A DNA stretch of 64,000 bases, taken from positions 930,001 through 994,000 of the forward strand of contig NZ_CP126994.1 of NCBI RefSeq assembly GCF_030252425.1, in the 5' to 3' direction. How positions within the stretch are numbered: the first letter of the stretch is position 1; each line of letters starts with the position of its first letter. Below, piece after piece: positions 16,444 through 26,389 of this stretch. Source of the DNA: Acidisoma sp. PAMC 29798. GTDB taxonomy: Bacteria > Pseudomonadota > Alphaproteobacteria > Acetobacterales > Acetobacteraceae. The notes beneath the pieces were generated by a model. It worked only from the letters and a program-made list of their open reading frames with translations, was not told the origin of the DNA and did no database searches. The position numbers and the translations under genes were made by a program.

Positions 16444-16956
16444 TCATTTGGTCACTGGGTCGTCGTGTTCCCAATGCAGTTCGTCTGACGGTGAGGATAC
16501 CGGAGCGGATGGACGCCGGCCGAACAGCCAAAAGGCGACGAGCATTGGGACAAAAAAAATCGCCAACCGACCTGTCGCGTAAATATGGTCACTGGGCTCA
16601 CCCGCACCTCCGAGCAAAATCGCGCTCTGGAGAAAGCTTAGTAATATGCAAATAGGGAGTAACGTCACCAAAATAGATACCGGCACGCGTCCGAGTGATA
16701 CGCGAGACAGTCCTGCGGCTGTGGCGGCGACAGCGACCGGAAGCGCTGCAACAGCGAGCGCAATCACGAACATAACGAGTGGAGCTTCCTCGACCATGTC
16801 CCACGAATCTCGAGGTGATCGATTTGGATTATGATGCAGGAAATCTGCATTCACGACAGTTCCAATGTCCCATATGGTCATTGCGATAGTCATGGTTAAC
16901 ACGCCGAGTAGTAAAAAGCGCCAGATCTCGATACCGACGCGCTCGGTGCGACGCAT
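16444..16956 (-). CDS. hypothetical four-helix membrane protein
   Basis: 170 residues with four hydrophobic segments at about 13-31, 58-82, 88-114 and 130-147. They are separated by a soluble loop rich in Asn, Pro and Asp (residues 36-56). There is no recognisable family motif. The composition is real-protein-like (charged N-terminus, aromatic membrane borders, acidic C-terminal tail), and the base composition is visibly more AT-rich than the neighbouring operons, which suggests a small acquired islet. The opposite-strand frame at 16395-16655 lacks such structure and was left out. No function can be proposed. Confidence 0.6.
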   Translation of the reverse strand: MRRTERVGIEIWRFLLLGVLTMTIAMTIWDIGTVVNADFLHHNPNRSPRDSWDMVEEAPLVMFVIALAVAALPVAVAATAAGLSRVSLGRVPVSILVTLLPICILLSFLQSAILLGGAGEPSDHIYATGRLAIFFVPMLVAFWLFGRRPSAPVSSPSDELHWEHDDPVTK

Positions 16957-17143
16957 GTGCTACCCCAGGTCCAAGGCGGTCTTAGCGCATCATCAATAGC
17001 GCAATCATCCCGCCTGTCACCACAACCCAAGGTAGAGTGCCGCGGCCCTCTACATTTGACGGTGCGCAGAAACGTTACTTGGCTTTCACCGATCTGGTTC
17101 CCAGGTCTGCCGTCGGGTGCAACTCGAAACGGGAGACCTTATC

Positions 17144-17263
17144 ATGGTCAATCACCAGACATTCGATTGGATTATGTTCGCGATCCTCGGCATTCCCTTG
17201 GCCCTTGGCGTTGTCCAAATTGCCAAGCCAGATTGGTTGGAGCGATTCATCCGCGAGCGGTGA
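17144..17263 (+). CDS. 39-residue single-span membrane peptide
   Basis: A short frame reads MVNHQTFDW, then one hydrophobic helix (about residues 10-26, IMFAILGIPLALGVVQIA), then a positively charged tail ending ERFIRER. GGGAGA lies 9 nt upstream of the ATG. Charge pattern, helix length and ribosome binding site are what a real small membrane protein would show. It lies alone between the four-helix membrane protein and an SDR gene, in the same AT-richer stretch. No family is recognised; a chance frame cannot be excluded. Confidence 0.5.
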   Translation: MVNHQTFDWIMFAILGIPLALGVVQIAKPDWLERFIRER

Positions 17264-17378
17264 CACTAGCGCCACGGGTGCGCGCGACGGTGATTTGCCA
17301 TCAATCGATCTGAAATTCGCGATAGTCCTTCCTGTCGAAGCCGTGCATTCCAGTCCCAAAGTAGGGAAGGAAGACGTG

Positions 17379-18131
17379 ATGCTTTTGGCGGGCAAGGTTG
17401 CTGTTATTTCCGGGTCTGCCGGACCGCGTGGCCTCGGTTTCGCTACAGCGCAGATGTTCGCGGCGCAGGGGGCACACGTCGTGATCCTCGACATCGCGCA
17501 GGAGGCGTCTGAGGAAGCTGCCGCGAAGCTCGGGCCCGATCATCGCGGCTTCGCCTGCGACGTGACCAGCCGCGCGGCCTGCGATGCCGCCGCGCAGGCG
17601 GCGATCGCGCATTTCGGTACGGTCGATATCCTGATCAACAACGCCGGCATCAGCCAGCCGATTCGCATCATGGATGTGACGGCGGCGGATTATGATGCGG
17701 TGCTGAACGTCAATCTGCGCGGCGTGATGTTCCTTAGCCAGGCTTTCATTCCCCATATGAGGGCGAACAAAAGCGGCGTCATCGCCTGCACCTCGTCGGT
17801 ATCGGCGCAACGGGGCGGCGGCATTTTCGGCGGCCCGCATTACTCCGCGTCGAAAGCGGGTGTGCTCGGCCTCGCCAAGGCGATGGCGCGCGAACTCGGC
17901 CCGGACAATATCCGCGTCAATTGCGTCACCCCCGGCCTGATCCCGACAGACCTGACGGGCGACAAGCTGACCGAGGCGATGCGCGCCGATATCGTCAAGG
18001 GCATTCCGCTCGGTCGGCTCGGCAAGGTCGAAGACGTGGCCGGGGCATTTCTGTTCCTGGCCTCAGATCTCTCGGCCTATGTCACTGGCGCGACGATCGA
18101 TGTGAACGGCGGCATGCTCATCCACGGATGA
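17379..18131 (+). CDS. short-chain dehydrogenase/reductase (SDR)
   Basis: 250 residues from the ATG at 17379 (GGGAAGGA upstream); the frame open from 17037 is non-coding in its first 114 codons. The cofactor motif is GSAGPRGLG, in which the usual GxxxGxG has an inserted proline-rich form. Asp at the end of beta-2 (VILDIA) points to NAD. NNAG and the catalytic Ser...YSASK (SSVSAQRGGG then HYSASKAG) are present. It oxidises a hydroxyl of a sugar-, polyol- or hydroxyacid-like substrate. It is closely similar to the SDR at 31859-32611, including the rare AQRGGG stretch, so the two are paralogues serving one pathway. Confidence 0.85.
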   Translation: MLLAGKVAVISGSAGPRGLGFATAQMFAAQGAHVVILDIAQEASEEAAAKLGPDHRGFACDVTSRAACDAAAQAAIAHFGTVDILINNAGISQPIRIMDVTAADYDAVLNVNLRGVMFLSQAFIPHMRANKSGVIACTSSVSAQRGGGIFGGPHYSASKAGVLGLAKAMARELGPDNIRVNCVTPGLIPTDLTGDKLTEAMRADIVKGIPLGRLGKVEDVAGAFLFLASDLSAYVTGATIDVNGGMLIHG

Positions 18132-18146
18132 GCATGAGGCGCGTGG

Positions 18147-18923
18147 TTATTCGGCGGTCCAGCCACCGTCGATAACCACCGCCGAACCCGTCATCAGGGC
18201 AGAGGCGTCCGAGGCGAGGAAGACCACGGCGCCCATCAGATCCTCGACCTGACCGACACGGCCGAGTTTGATCTTGTTCAGCACGCTCTCGCGAAATCCA
18301 GGAGCCTCAAAGAAGGGCCGGGTGAGGGGGGTTTCGATGAAGGTCGGCCCGATGGAATTGACGCGAATGCCCAACGGGCCGAGGTCAATCGCCATGGCTT
18401 TGGTGAGGCCTTCGATCGCATGTTTGGTGGCGCAATAGACCGTGCGATGGTTGCCGCCGACATGGCCCATTTGCGATGACATATGGATGATGGAGCCGGG
18501 GCGCGTGGCGTGGGCCAAGCCGCGCGCCACGGCCTGCGACACGAAGAAGGTCGCGCGCAGGTTCAGCGCGGCGACCGCGTCGTAATCCTCGGATGTCACA
18601 TCAAGGAAATGGGCAGGGCGGTTGCTGCCGGCGTTGTTGACCAGGATGTCGAAGGGCGGCTGCGCGTCGATCAAAGCGGCCACCGCCGCGATGTCAGTGA
18701 CATCCGCCACCATGCAATCGGCGCGGCCGCCCTCCGCCTGGATGGCCGCTGCGACCTGTGCGATCTCGTCCTGCGTGCGCGAGAGCAGCGTGACATGGGC
18801 GCCCGCTTGGGCCAGGGCCGCCGCGCAGGCGACGCCGAGGCCACGGCCCGCACCGGTGACCAGGGCGCGTCGCCCGGTGAGGGCGAAGGACGGCAGGCGC
18901 GGCAAGGTCAATGGATTAGCCAT
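18147..18923 (-). CDS. short-chain dehydrogenase/reductase (SDR)
   Basis: 258 residues with the classical cofactor motif GAGRGLG (24-30), NNAG, and the catalytic Ser-Tyr-Lys in SSQMGHVGG...VYCATK. The family is 3-oxoacyl-ACP-reductase/gluconate-dehydrogenase-like and NAD(P)-linked. It lies 5 bp downstream of a CaiB-type CoA-transferase on the same strand, so a role on an acyl-CoA or on the free acid feeding it is likely. It converges on the SDR at 17379-18131 with a 15-bp gap and shares only family-level similarity with it. Confidence 0.85.
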   Translation of the reverse strand: MANPLTLPRLPSFALTGRRALVTGAGRGLGVACAAALAQAGAHVTLLSRTQDEIAQVAAAIQAEGGRADCMVADVTDIAAVAALIDAQPPFDILVNNAGSNRPAHFLDVTSEDYDAVAALNLRATFFVSQAVARGLAHATRPGSIIHMSSQMGHVGGNHRTVYCATKHAIEGLTKAMAIDLGPLGIRVNSIGPTFIETPLTRPFFEAPGFRESVLNKIKLGRVGQVEDLMGAVVFLASDASALMTGSAVVIDGGWTAE

Positions 18924-18928
18924 CGTCG

Positions 18929-20203
18929 CTAGATAACGCGTTCGGCGCGCAAGCGCGAGAGCGTGGCGGCATCAAGGCCGAGCAGGCTGGTCAGCACGCT
19001 ATCCGTATCCGCGCCCAGGCCGCGGCCTGTATGGCGAAACACCGCCGGCGTTTCGGAAAGCCGGGGAATGGCGGCGGGAATGGTCAGCTTGCCGACGCGC
19101 GGATCCTCCACCTCCATCAGATTCTCCCGCGCCTTGTACTGGGCATCTTCGAAGATATCTTCGATGGAATAGACCGGGCCACAGGGCACGCCGCCCTTCT
19201 GGCAGATGTCGAGAACCTCGGCCTGCGGCAGGGCGCCGATCCAATCCGCGACCACAGCATTCACTTCTGCGCGTCGCTCCACACGGGCGATGGATGTCGC
19301 ATAGAAGGGAGAAGTTGCCATATCCGCGCGGCCCATGACGGCCGCGAGGCGTTCGAACATCCTGTCATTGGTGCAGGCGACCGCCACCCATTTGCCATCG
19401 GCCGTGCGGTAGTGGCTATGGGGCGCGACATTGACCGTATCCGCCCCCATGCGCTGGCGGATGGTGCCGTATTTCGCATAAGCGGGTGCGATTTCATCCA
19501 GCAGACGAAAGACGCTTTCGTAAAGACCGATGTCGATGAACTGGCCATCGCCGCCCTGTTCGACATGACGCAGCGCAAGCAGAACGCCGATGGCGCCCCA
19601 CATGCCGGAGATGTAATCCGCGAGCGAGGTCGAGCCGGGAACGACCGGCGGCCCATCGGCTTCACCCGCGAGATTGCTGAGGCCACCGAAAGCATGTGCG
19701 ATGCGCGCGAATCCCGGCTCGTTCCGCTTCGGTCCCGTTTGCCCATAGGCACTGACGCGCAGCATGACGAGCTTGGGGTTGATGGCCCGCAGCGCCTCAA
19801 ACCCGACGCCCCATTTCTCCAAGGTGCCGGGGCGGAAGTTCTCGAGCACGACGTCGGACTGCGCGACGAGCTTGCGAAAGATATCAGCGCCTTCTGGTGT
19901 GTTTAGATTCAGCGTAACGGTTTTCTTGTTGCGCGACTCGCTGAGCCAGACGAGCGTGTCACCGCATTCCGTGCGCGTGCCGAAACCGCGCAACGCGTCA
20001 CCCTCGCCTGGCTGTTCGATCTTGATGACCTCGGCACCGAAGTCACCCAGGATGGTGCCACAGAAGGGCGCCGCGACGAAGGTCGCGATATCGAGCACGC
20101 GGATATTGGTCAGCACTGCTTGGTCGGGAAGCAGGTCGCTCAGCAGGGCAGCGGGCGAAGCAAAGGGCGGCACACGGCTGTTGTCGCCTGTTCTTTCGGT
20201 CAC
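18929..20203 (-). CDS. CaiB/BaiF family (class III) CoA-transferase
   Basis: 424 residues from a GTG at 20203 preceded by AGGGGAAAC. Family marks are VLDIATFVAAPFCGTILGDFGAEVIKIE near the N-terminus, VLENFRPGTLEKWG, and SLADYISGMWGA with the catalytic aspartate. It moves CoA between carboxylic acids, typically from succinyl-CoA or acetyl-CoA to an incoming acid. It is divergent from a LysR gene and upstream of an SDR. It probably activates the acid made by the GMC oxidoreductase and aldehyde dehydrogenase encoded across the divergent promoter. Confidence 0.88.
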   Translation of the reverse strand: MTERTGDNSRVPPFASPAALLSDLLPDQAVLTNIRVLDIATFVAAPFCGTILGDFGAEVIKIEQPGEGDALRGFGTRTECGDTLVWLSESRNKKTVTLNLNTPEGADIFRKLVAQSDVVLENFRPGTLEKWGVGFEALRAINPKLVMLRVSAYGQTGPKRNEPGFARIAHAFGGLSNLAGEADGPPVVPGSTSLADYISGMWGAIGVLLALRHVEQGGDGQFIDIGLYESVFRLLDEIAPAYAKYGTIRQRMGADTVNVAPHSHYRTADGKWVAVACTNDRMFERLAAVMGRADMATSPFYATSIARVERRAEVNAVVADWIGALPQAEVLDICQKGGVPCGPVYSIEDIFEDAQYKARENLMEVEDPRVGKLTIPAAIPRLSETPAVFRHTGRGLGADTDSVLTSLLGLDAATLSRLRAERVI

Positions 20204-20265
20204 ACGTTTCCCCTAGCACCGACCTGACGGTCCTCTTTGCATAGGCTTTATGGTGCCGGAGGCCA

Positions 20266-20273
20266 TTGATCAA
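20266..20273. promoter_or_regulatory. palindrome in divergent LysR/CoA-transferase promoter
   Basis: TTGATCAA lies within an AT-rich 119-bp region between the CoA-transferase and LysR genes, flanked by ATTTAAAT-like bases. LysR boxes often sit in such sequence, but one short palindrome is weak evidence. Confidence 0.3.
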
Positions 20274-20322
20274 ATTTAAATAACATGGCGACTATTCGGT
20301 TTAAGTGATTAATGTGGGGCCT

Positions 20323-21273
20323 ATGCAACCCATTATGAACGTCAACCTGAAGCTGTTTCAGGTCTTTCTCCTGGTCGCGGAACACGCCAGCTTCCGCTCG
20401 GCCGCCGATCAGGCCCATCGCTCGCAATCCTCCATCAGCACCCAGATCAAGCAGCTTGAGGGCCAGTTGGGCGTTGCTTTGTTCCATCGCACGACCCGGT
20501 CTGTGCGACTGACGGCGGAAGGCGAGCAGCTTCTGGACTGTGTCCGCCGCGCCCTGCATGAGGTGGAGGCGGGCCTGAGAAAGATCGCTGAGGCCGTGGA
20601 TATGCGGCGGGGCTATGTCTCGGTCGGCTGCTCCCCGACGGTCGCGGCCACGCGCCTGCCGATCGTTCTGGCGGCCTTCCGGCACGACTATCCGGACGTG
20701 AAGCTGTTCGTGCGCGAACTCACCTCCTCCGACCTGTTCGAGAGCCTGCGCAAGCGCGAAGTGGATTTCGGAATCGCCCCCGTGACGGCGGAGACGGACC
20801 TGACCTTCAAGCCGATTCTGAAGGAGGATATCTATGCCCTCGTGCCCCGCCGGCTGTTCCAGACCCTGAAATCGAGCATTCCCCTGGCCGAACTGGTGCA
20901 GATGCCGGTGCTGCTGCTCAACCCGGCCACGGCGCTGCGCGCCTTGATCGAGGCGACCGTGTCGGCGCAAGGGCTCACGCTTTCGACCAACTATCAGTTC
21001 AGCCAGGTGCAAACCTTGATCGCGGCCGCCACGGCGGGCCTCGGCACGGCGATTCTGCCCAAGATCGCCCTACCCAAAGTGCCGTCCGACGATCTTCAGG
21101 TGCTGCGGATCGTCGATCCGCCGATGACGCGGGAGATCGCCATCGTCACCGTCAAAGGCCAATCCCTGTCGCCCGCCGCCACCCGGCTGGTGGCGCTGAT
21201 CACGCGCTTGATCGATCCCCAGAAGGGACAGGCTACGATCAAGCCGGCGAGCCGGAAACGCGTGACCCATTGA
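20323..21273 (+). CDS. LysR-family transcriptional regulator
   Basis: 316 residues from the ATG at 20323; a GTG at 20305 and an ATG at 20335 are alternatives, and the HTH begins at the third (NLKLFQVFLLVAEHASFRSAAD). The recognition segment is AAADQAHRSQSSISTQIKQLE-like, followed by the two-lobed coinducer domain (VSVGCSPTVAATRLP, GLGTAILPK). It is divergent from the CoA-transferase/SDR pair and directly upstream of the GMC oxidoreductase operon, so it can control both arms of the 17-37 kb locus. Confidence 0.88.
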   Translation: MQPIMNVNLKLFQVFLLVAEHASFRSAADQAHRSQSSISTQIKQLEGQLGVALFHRTTRSVRLTAEGEQLLDCVRRALHEVEAGLRKIAEAVDMRRGYVSVGCSPTVAATRLPIVLAAFRHDYPDVKLFVRELTSSDLFESLRKREVDFGIAPVTAETDLTFKPILKEDIYALVPRRLFQTLKSSIPLAELVQMPVLLLNPATALRALIEATVSAQGLTLSTNYQFSQVQTLIAAATAGLGTAILPKIALPKVPSDDLQVLRIVDPPMTREIAIVTVKGQSLSPAATRLVALITRLIDPQKGQATIKPASRKRVTH

Positions 21274-21426
21274 TATCAAAAACGGAAGAATGCGGCATAT
21301 AATAAAAATTGTGCCGTTGATCGACGCAATCTAAGCAGAGAGTGAGTGTCCGAAGCCGTCTGCCGCCATGTGAGCGGCGCAGACGTCTAACGGGCACCTC
21401 CAAGAGGGACAGGGCGTAAGGGTTGG

Positions 21427-23055
21427 ATGTTCGACACCATCATCATCGGCGCGGGATCGGCAGGATGCGTCCTCGCCAATCGTCTGACGGAAGACGGAAC
21501 AACGCGTGTTCTTCTTCTTGAGGCCGGTGGCGCCGATACCAGCCTGTGGCTGAAAATCCCCGCCGGCACGCCCCGACTCTATTCCGATTCCAACGTCAAC
21601 TGGCGCTATCACACCGCGCCCGAGCCTGGTCTGAATAACCGCAGCATCTATTGCCCGCGCGGCAAGACGCTGGGCGGTAGCAGCGCCATCAATGGTCTTG
21701 TGTATATGCGTGGCGCTGCGCGCGATTACGACCTATGGCGGCAAAGCGGCAATGTAGGTTGGTCCTGGGATGACGTGCTGCCCTATTTTCGCAAGAGCGA
21801 ACAGCAGCAGCGCGGCGCCGATGCCTTCCACGGTGCCGATGGTGCCCTTGCTGTCAGCGATCTTTCCGAGCCGCATGAAGCGTCCCGCGCTTTTGTGAAA
21901 GCCGGACAGACGATGGGTCTGCCCTATAACGCGGACTTTAATGGTGCATCGCAAGACGGCATCGGCTTTGTACAATACAATATCAAGAACGGATTGCGGC
22001 ATTCGGCGGCGACTGCCTTCCTCAAACCGGCACGGTCCCGGCGCAATCTTAATGTCGAGACGCATGCGCTGGTGAAACGCATCATCATCGAGAATGGTCG
22101 CGCGACGGGCATCGTGTATCAGCAGGGCGACACCACGCATGAGGTGCGCGCGCGCGAAATTATCCTGTCCGGTGGTGCGATCAATTCCCCGCAAGTGCTG
22201 ATGCTATCGGGTGTCGGCCCGGCCGATACGCTGATGGCGCTGGGCATTCCGGTGGTGCATGATCTGCCGGGCGTGGGTACCAATCTTCAAGATCACGTCT
22301 ATGCCCATTACCTGTCACGCGTCGATCCGGCCTATTCGATCAACAAACTCGTTCTGAACGCTGCGAGTGCGCGAACGTCGTGGAAGCTATTGCCGCAAGT
22401 GCTGCAATTCGCCTTCAAGCGCACGGGGCTACTGACATCAGCGGCGGCGCAAGTCGTGGCCTTCGCGCGGTCGAATTCGGGTGTCGAGACTCCGGACCTG
22501 CAAATTCAGTTTCGTCCCTTCAGCATGATCATCACCAAGGCTGGGCAGTTTGTGGCCGAAAGCCATCCGGCGGTGACGGCATCGGTGAGCTATATCCGGC
22601 CACATTCCCGTGGCGCGCTGACGCTCGTCTCCAACAACCCTTTCGCAGCACCCCGCATTCAGTTCAATTACCTGACCGCGCCGGAAGATTGCCGCGCCAT
22701 GATCGAAGGTGTGCGCATCATCCGTCGCATCTTCGCCGCCTCGCCCTTCGCCGAACATGTCATCCGCGAAGCGACGCCGGGCGTGGACAAACAAACGGAC
22801 GACGAGCTGCTCGGCTACCTCCGCCAGAACGCGCAGGCGATGTATCACCCGGTCGGGAGTTGCAAGATGGGCCGCGACCCCATGGCCGTGGTGGATGACC
22901 GGTTGCGGGTGCATGGCATCGCGGGACTGCGCGTCATCGACGCGTCCATCATGCCGTCCATCATCTCCGGCAATACCAATGCCCCCACCATCATGATTGC
23001 CGAAAAAGGCGCGGATATGGTGCGTGAGGATTCCCGCCGGGCGATGGCGGCGTGA
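21427..23055 (+). CDS. GMC oxidoreductase (choline-dehydrogenase-like FAD enzyme)
   Basis: 542 residues, standard length. The FAD motif [15 protein letters not shown] is at 6-20, the GMC signature 1 is [13 protein letters not shown], signature 2 is [15 protein letters not shown], and the active-site [11 protein letters not shown] and [10 protein letters not shown] close the protein. It oxidises a primary alcohol to an aldehyde with FAD and passes electrons to the respiratory chain or oxygen. There is no signal peptide. Its stop overlaps the region of the aldehyde dehydrogenase start, so the two would run alcohol to acid in sequence. Confidence 0.92.
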   Translation: MFDTIIIGAGSAGCVLANRLTEDGTTRVLLLEAGGADTSLWLKIPAGTPRLYSDSNVNWRYHTAPEPGLNNRSIYCPRGKTLGGSSAINGLVYMRGAARDYDLWRQSGNVGWSWDDVLPYFRKSEQQQRGADAFHGADGALAVSDLSEPHEASRAFVKAGQTMGLPYNADFNGASQDGIGFVQYNIKNGLRHSAATAFLKPARSRRNLNVETHALVKRIIIENGRATGIVYQQGDTTHEVRAREIILSGGAINSPQVLMLSGVGPADTLMALGIPVVHDLPGVGTNLQDHVYAHYLSRVDPAYSINKLVLNAASARTSWKLLPQVLQFAFKRTGLLTSAAAQVVAFARSNSGVETPDLQIQFRPFSMIITKAGQFVAESHPAVTASVSYIRPHSRGALTLVSNNPFAAPRIQFNYLTAPEDCRAMIEGVRIIRRIFAASPFAEHVIREATPGVDKQTDDELLGYLRQNAQAMYHPVGSCKMGRDPMAVVDDRLRVHGIAGLRVIDASIMPSIISGNTNAPTIMIAEKGADMVREDSRRAMAA

Positions 23056-23075
23056 CTGAGAATAGGACGCGTCCG

Positions 23076-24551
23076 ATGCAAGACTACAAGATGCTCATTG
23101 GCGGCGAATGGGTCGATGCCGCCGCTGGTGAGACCTTCGAGTCGATCGATCCCTATACCGGGGAGGTTTGGGCGCGCCTGCCGCGTGGCCGGGCCGAAGA
23201 CGCCGCGCGTGCGGTTGAAGCGGCGGAGAAAGCGGGACGCGGCGAATGGTCGAAACTCACGGCGACGGCGCGGGGTCACGTGCTGCGGCGCTTCGGGGAT
23301 GAGATCGCCGCCCATGCGGACCATCTGGCGCGGATCGAGGTGCAGGACAACGGCAAGCTGCTCGCCGAAATGCTCGCCCAAGTGCGCTATGTGCCGCAGT
23401 GGTTCTACTATTTTGCGGGGCTGGCCGATAAGCTGGAAGGCGCCGTCATCCCAATCGACAAGGCGAATACCTTCAACTTTACGCGCCATGAGCCGCTTGG
23501 TGTGTGTATCGCCATCACCGCCTGGAATTCACCGCTTCTGCTCGCGGCCTATAAGCTGGCGCCCGGTCTCGCGGCCGGCAATACCTTCGTGCTCAAGCCG
23601 TCCGAATTCACCTCTGCCTCCGCGCTCGAAATGGGTCGGCTGGCCGAGAAGGCGGGGCTGCCGCCCGGGGTACTCAATATCGTCACCGGCTTCGGCGCCG
23701 AAGTTGGCGAACCGCTGGTCACGCATCCCAAGGTTGCGAAGATTGCCTTCACCGGCAGCGAAATGGGCGGGCAGCGCGTGTATGAAGCGGCGGCGCGCGG
23801 CCTGAAGCGTGTCACGCTGGAACTGGGTGGCAAGTCCCCCAATATCGTCTTCGACGACGCCAATCTCGATAATGCCGTCAAGGGTGTGATCTCGGGCATT
23901 CTATCTGCGACGGGCCAGACCTGTGTCGCCGGCTCACGCTTGCTGGTGCAGCGCAGCATTCATGACGCCTTCCTGGAGCGCGTGATTGCCTTTGCCAAGA
24001 CGGCCAAGATCGGCAACCCGATGCTGGCGGGAACGCAAATCGGTCCCGTCACCACGCGGCCGCAATACGAGAAGATTCTGCATTACATCGATGTCGCGAA
24101 GAACGAAGGCGCACGCTGCGTCTTGGGTGGCGGGCCGGCCCCGCATCCCGAAGGCGGTAAGGGCCTGTTCGTGCAACCCACCATCTTCGCCGATGTGCGC
24201 AACGACATGCGCATCGCGCAGGAGGAGGTCTTCGGTCCCGTTCTGTCCGTGATCCCCTTCGAGGATGAGGCCGAAGCGCTCGCCATTGCCAATGACAGCA
24301 TCTACGGCCTCGCGGCCGGTGTTTGGACGCAGAACACCAACCGCGTCTTGCGTATGTCGGCGGGGCTCAAGACCGGCATGGTCTGGGTCAATATGTATCG
24401 CGCCGTCAGCTATATGTCCCCCTTCGGCGGCACCAAGCGGTCGGGCGTCGGATCCGAAAACGGCATGTCCGCGATCATGGATTACGTGCAGACCAAAAGC
24501 GTCTGGATCAGCACGGCGGAAGAAACGCCCGATCCCTTCGTGCTCGGCTGA
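23076..24551 (+). CDS. NAD(P)-dependent aldehyde dehydrogenase
   Basis: 491 residues from the ATG at 23076 (AGGA 9 nt upstream); a GTG at 23052 that overlaps the previous stop (GTGA) is an alternative. The general base Glu is in ELGGKSPN (residue 249) and the nucleophile Cys in GQTCVAGS (residue 283). The NAD-contact GSEMGG and the late [10 protein letters not shown] are also present. It oxidises an aldehyde to a carboxylate. It sits between the GMC alcohol oxidase and a MaoC hydratase with overlapping or near-overlapping ends, so it likely makes the acid that is then CoA-activated. Confidence 0.92.
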   Translation: MQDYKMLIGGEWVDAAAGETFESIDPYTGEVWARLPRGRAEDAARAVEAAEKAGRGEWSKLTATARGHVLRRFGDEIAAHADHLARIEVQDNGKLLAEMLAQVRYVPQWFYYFAGLADKLEGAVIPIDKANTFNFTRHEPLGVCIAITAWNSPLLLAAYKLAPGLAAGNTFVLKPSEFTSASALEMGRLAEKAGLPPGVLNIVTGFGAEVGEPLVTHPKVAKIAFTGSEMGGQRVYEAAARGLKRVTLELGGKSPNIVFDDANLDNAVKGVISGILSATGQTCVAGSRLLVQRSIHDAFLERVIAFAKTAKIGNPMLAGTQIGPVTTRPQYEKILHYIDVAKNEGARCVLGGGPAPHPEGGKGLFVQPTIFADVRNDMRIAQEEVFGPVLSVIPFEDEAEALAIANDSIYGLAAGVWTQNTNRVLRMSAGLKTGMVWVNMYRAVSYMSPFGGTKRSGVGSENGMSAIMDYVQTKSVWISTAEETPDPFVLG

Positions 24552-25036
24552 TGGCCATGGTGCGCGCATGGCCGGTTCGCGGTCGCTTCCTGGAGGATTT
24601 CGTGGTGGGTGATCACTACGAACATTGGCCGGGCCGCACCGTGACGGAGGCGGACAATATCCAGTTCAGCCTGCTGACGATGAACCGGCATCCGCTGCAT
24701 TGCGACGCCAATTTCGCGGCGGCATCCGAATTCGGCAAGCCGCTGGTCAATAGTGGCCTGACGATCGCCATCGTTCTCGGCATGACGGTCGATGACGTCA
24801 GTCTGAATGCCATCGCCAATCTCGGCTGGAAGGATGTGGTGCTGAGCGCGCCGGTCTTTCCGGGGGATACGATCTATGCGCGGTCGGATGTGACGGGGGT
24901 GCGCCACAGCCGGTCCCGCCCCGGTCAGGGCATCGTCACCACCCGCACCGAGGGCTTCAAGCAATGCGGCACGGTGTTCATGACCTTCCATCGGTCCTGC
25001 CTGGTGCCGCAACGCGTTGACGTGCCGACCGCATGA
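24551..25036 (+). CDS. MaoC-family hydratase (mesaconyl-CoA/enoyl-CoA hydratase-like)
   Basis: 161 residues, a single hot-dog domain. Motifs: ITEADN-like TVTEADNIQFSLLTMN, HPLHCDANFAAASEFGKP with the catalytic Asp/His pair of R-specific hydratases, and GMTVDDVSLNAIANLGW, the last strikingly like the mesaconyl-C1-CoA hydratase (Mch) family. Mch itself is about 350 residues, so this would be a one-domain form that must dimerise. The start shares one base with the previous stop (TGATG), and the end overlaps the Mct-like gene by 4 bp. The expected reaction is reversible hydration of a branched enoyl-CoA. Confidence 0.82.
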   Translation: MAMVRAWPVRGRFLEDFVVGDHYEHWPGRTVTEADNIQFSLLTMNRHPLHCDANFAAASEFGKPLVNSGLTIAIVLGMTVDDVSLNAIANLGWKDVVLSAPVFPGDTIYARSDVTGVRHSRSRPGQGIVTTRTEGFKQCGTVFMTFHRSCLVPQRVDVPTA

Positions 25037-26316
25037 GCAGCACCTGGCTCTCCGGCACCCGGGTGATCGAGAGTTCGGCCTTCATCGCCGCGCCGCTCTG
25101 TGGATTGACGCTGGCGCAATATGGCGCGGATGTCATTCGCTTCGATCTGATCGGCGGCGGCATCGATTACAACCGTCTGCCGACGATGCCAGGTGGCCGC
25201 AGCCTTTATTGGACCAGCCTGAACAAGGGCAAGCGGTCCATCGCCATCGATATCCGCAAGCCCGGCGGGAAGGAGCTGCTGCGCGCCTTGGTGACCGCGC
25301 CGGGCCCCGAAGGCGGCGTGCTGCTGACCAATGTGCCCACAGCCTTCCTGGCCCATGCATCCCTTGCCGCCGAGCGGCCTGATCTCATCAGCTGCACCAT
25401 CGAAGGCAATGCCGATGGTTCGACGGCCGTGGATTACACGGTGCAGTCCGCGACCGGCTATCCGATGATGACAGGCCATGCCTCGGCCGATAGCCCCGTC
25501 AACAGCCCCGTGCCGACCTGGGATATCGCCTGCGCCTATCAGGCAGCGTTCGGGATCATGGCGGCGGTGTCGCGGCGTCGGCAGAGCGGCCAGGGCGCGG
25601 CGCTGCGGCTTGCCCTGTCGGATGTCGCGTTCGGCGTCATGTCGCATCTCGGCGTGCTCACCGAAGTTGAGGTCTTGGCCACTGAGCGTCAGGCCATCGG
25701 CAATCATATCTACGGTGCCTTCGGGCGGGACTTCGCAACCCAGGATGGCAAGCGCGTCATGGTGGCGGCAGTGTCCACGCGCCAATGGCAATCGCTGGTT
25801 GTCGCCTGCGCATTGACGGCGACCATCGCGGCGATCGAGACGGCGCTTGGAGTCGATTACTTGCGCGACGCCGACCGGTTCGCGGGCCGAGACCTGATCG
25901 CGAGCCTGGTCGCGAAATGGATCGGCGATCATACCTTGGCGCAGGTGGGCCTCGCCTTCGACGCTGCCACCGTCTGCTGGGGTCTCTATCAGTCCGTGCG
26001 AGACTTGTCGGAAACCGACGCGCGCGTGTCGCTCGCCAATCCGATGTTTTCCGAAATCGAAACTGCTGGCATCGGGCGCCACCGGGCGGCCGGCGCCGCA
26101 ATCCGCTTCGCGGAGGAAGGCCGCGTCACGCCAGCGCCAGCGCCTTTGCTGGGTCAGCATACCGATGAAATCTTGAGCGAGGTCTTGCGGCTTTCCGCTG
26201 CGGCAATCGGCGTGCTGCACGACAGCGGCATCGTCGCCGGGCCGCAGGCCGATCCACTGATGACAGCAAACGATGGCTTCGGACGGCGGGTGACGGAAAG
26301 CATGCTTGTAAAATAG
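25033..26316 (+). CDS. 2-methylfumaryl-CoA isomerase (Mct)-like CaiB-family protein
   Basis: 427 residues of the class III CoA-transferase fold. It follows the Mct branch in sequence order: SSAFIAAPLCGLTLAQYGAD, IGGGIDYNRLP, LNKGKRSIAIDIRKPGG, DYTVQSATGYP, PTWDIACAYQ (catalytic Asp), and AFGRDFATQDGKRVMV. Mct moves CoA within mesaconate from the C1 to the C4 carboxyl without a free acid partner and is known from the 3-hydroxypropionate bicycle. Its overlap with the MaoC gene and the presence of a mesaconyl-C4/itaconyl-CoA hydratase homologue 10 kb downstream fit that chemistry. Assignment is from remembered family sequences. Confidence 0.75.
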   Translation: MSSTWLSGTRVIESSAFIAAPLCGLTLAQYGADVIRFDLIGGGIDYNRLPTMPGGRSLYWTSLNKGKRSIAIDIRKPGGKELLRALVTAPGPEGGVLLTNVPTAFLAHASLAAERPDLISCTIEGNADGSTAVDYTVQSATGYPMMTGHASADSPVNSPVPTWDIACAYQAAFGIMAAVSRRRQSGQGAALRLALSDVAFGVMSHLGVLTEVEVLATERQAIGNHIYGAFGRDFATQDGKRVMVAAVSTRQWQSLVVACALTATIAAIETALGVDYLRDADRFAGRDLIASLVAKWIGDHTLAQVGLAFDAATVCWGLYQSVRDLSETDARVSLANPMFSEIETAGIGRHRAAGAAIRFAEEGRVTPAPAPLLGQHTDEILSEVLRLSAAAIGVLHDSGIVAGPQADPLMTANDGFGRRVTESMLVK

Positions 26317-26389
26317 GGCGACCAGGACGTATCAAGTGACAAACGCGACTGACAAAAGTCGTCGCATAAGACAATTGGGGGACGGGACC

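Noticed and set aside
16395-16655. An 86-codon plus-strand frame after the sigma-54 regulator
   Set aside because: The opposite-strand membrane protein has four convincing hydrophobic segments. This frame is Arg-rich and unstructured.
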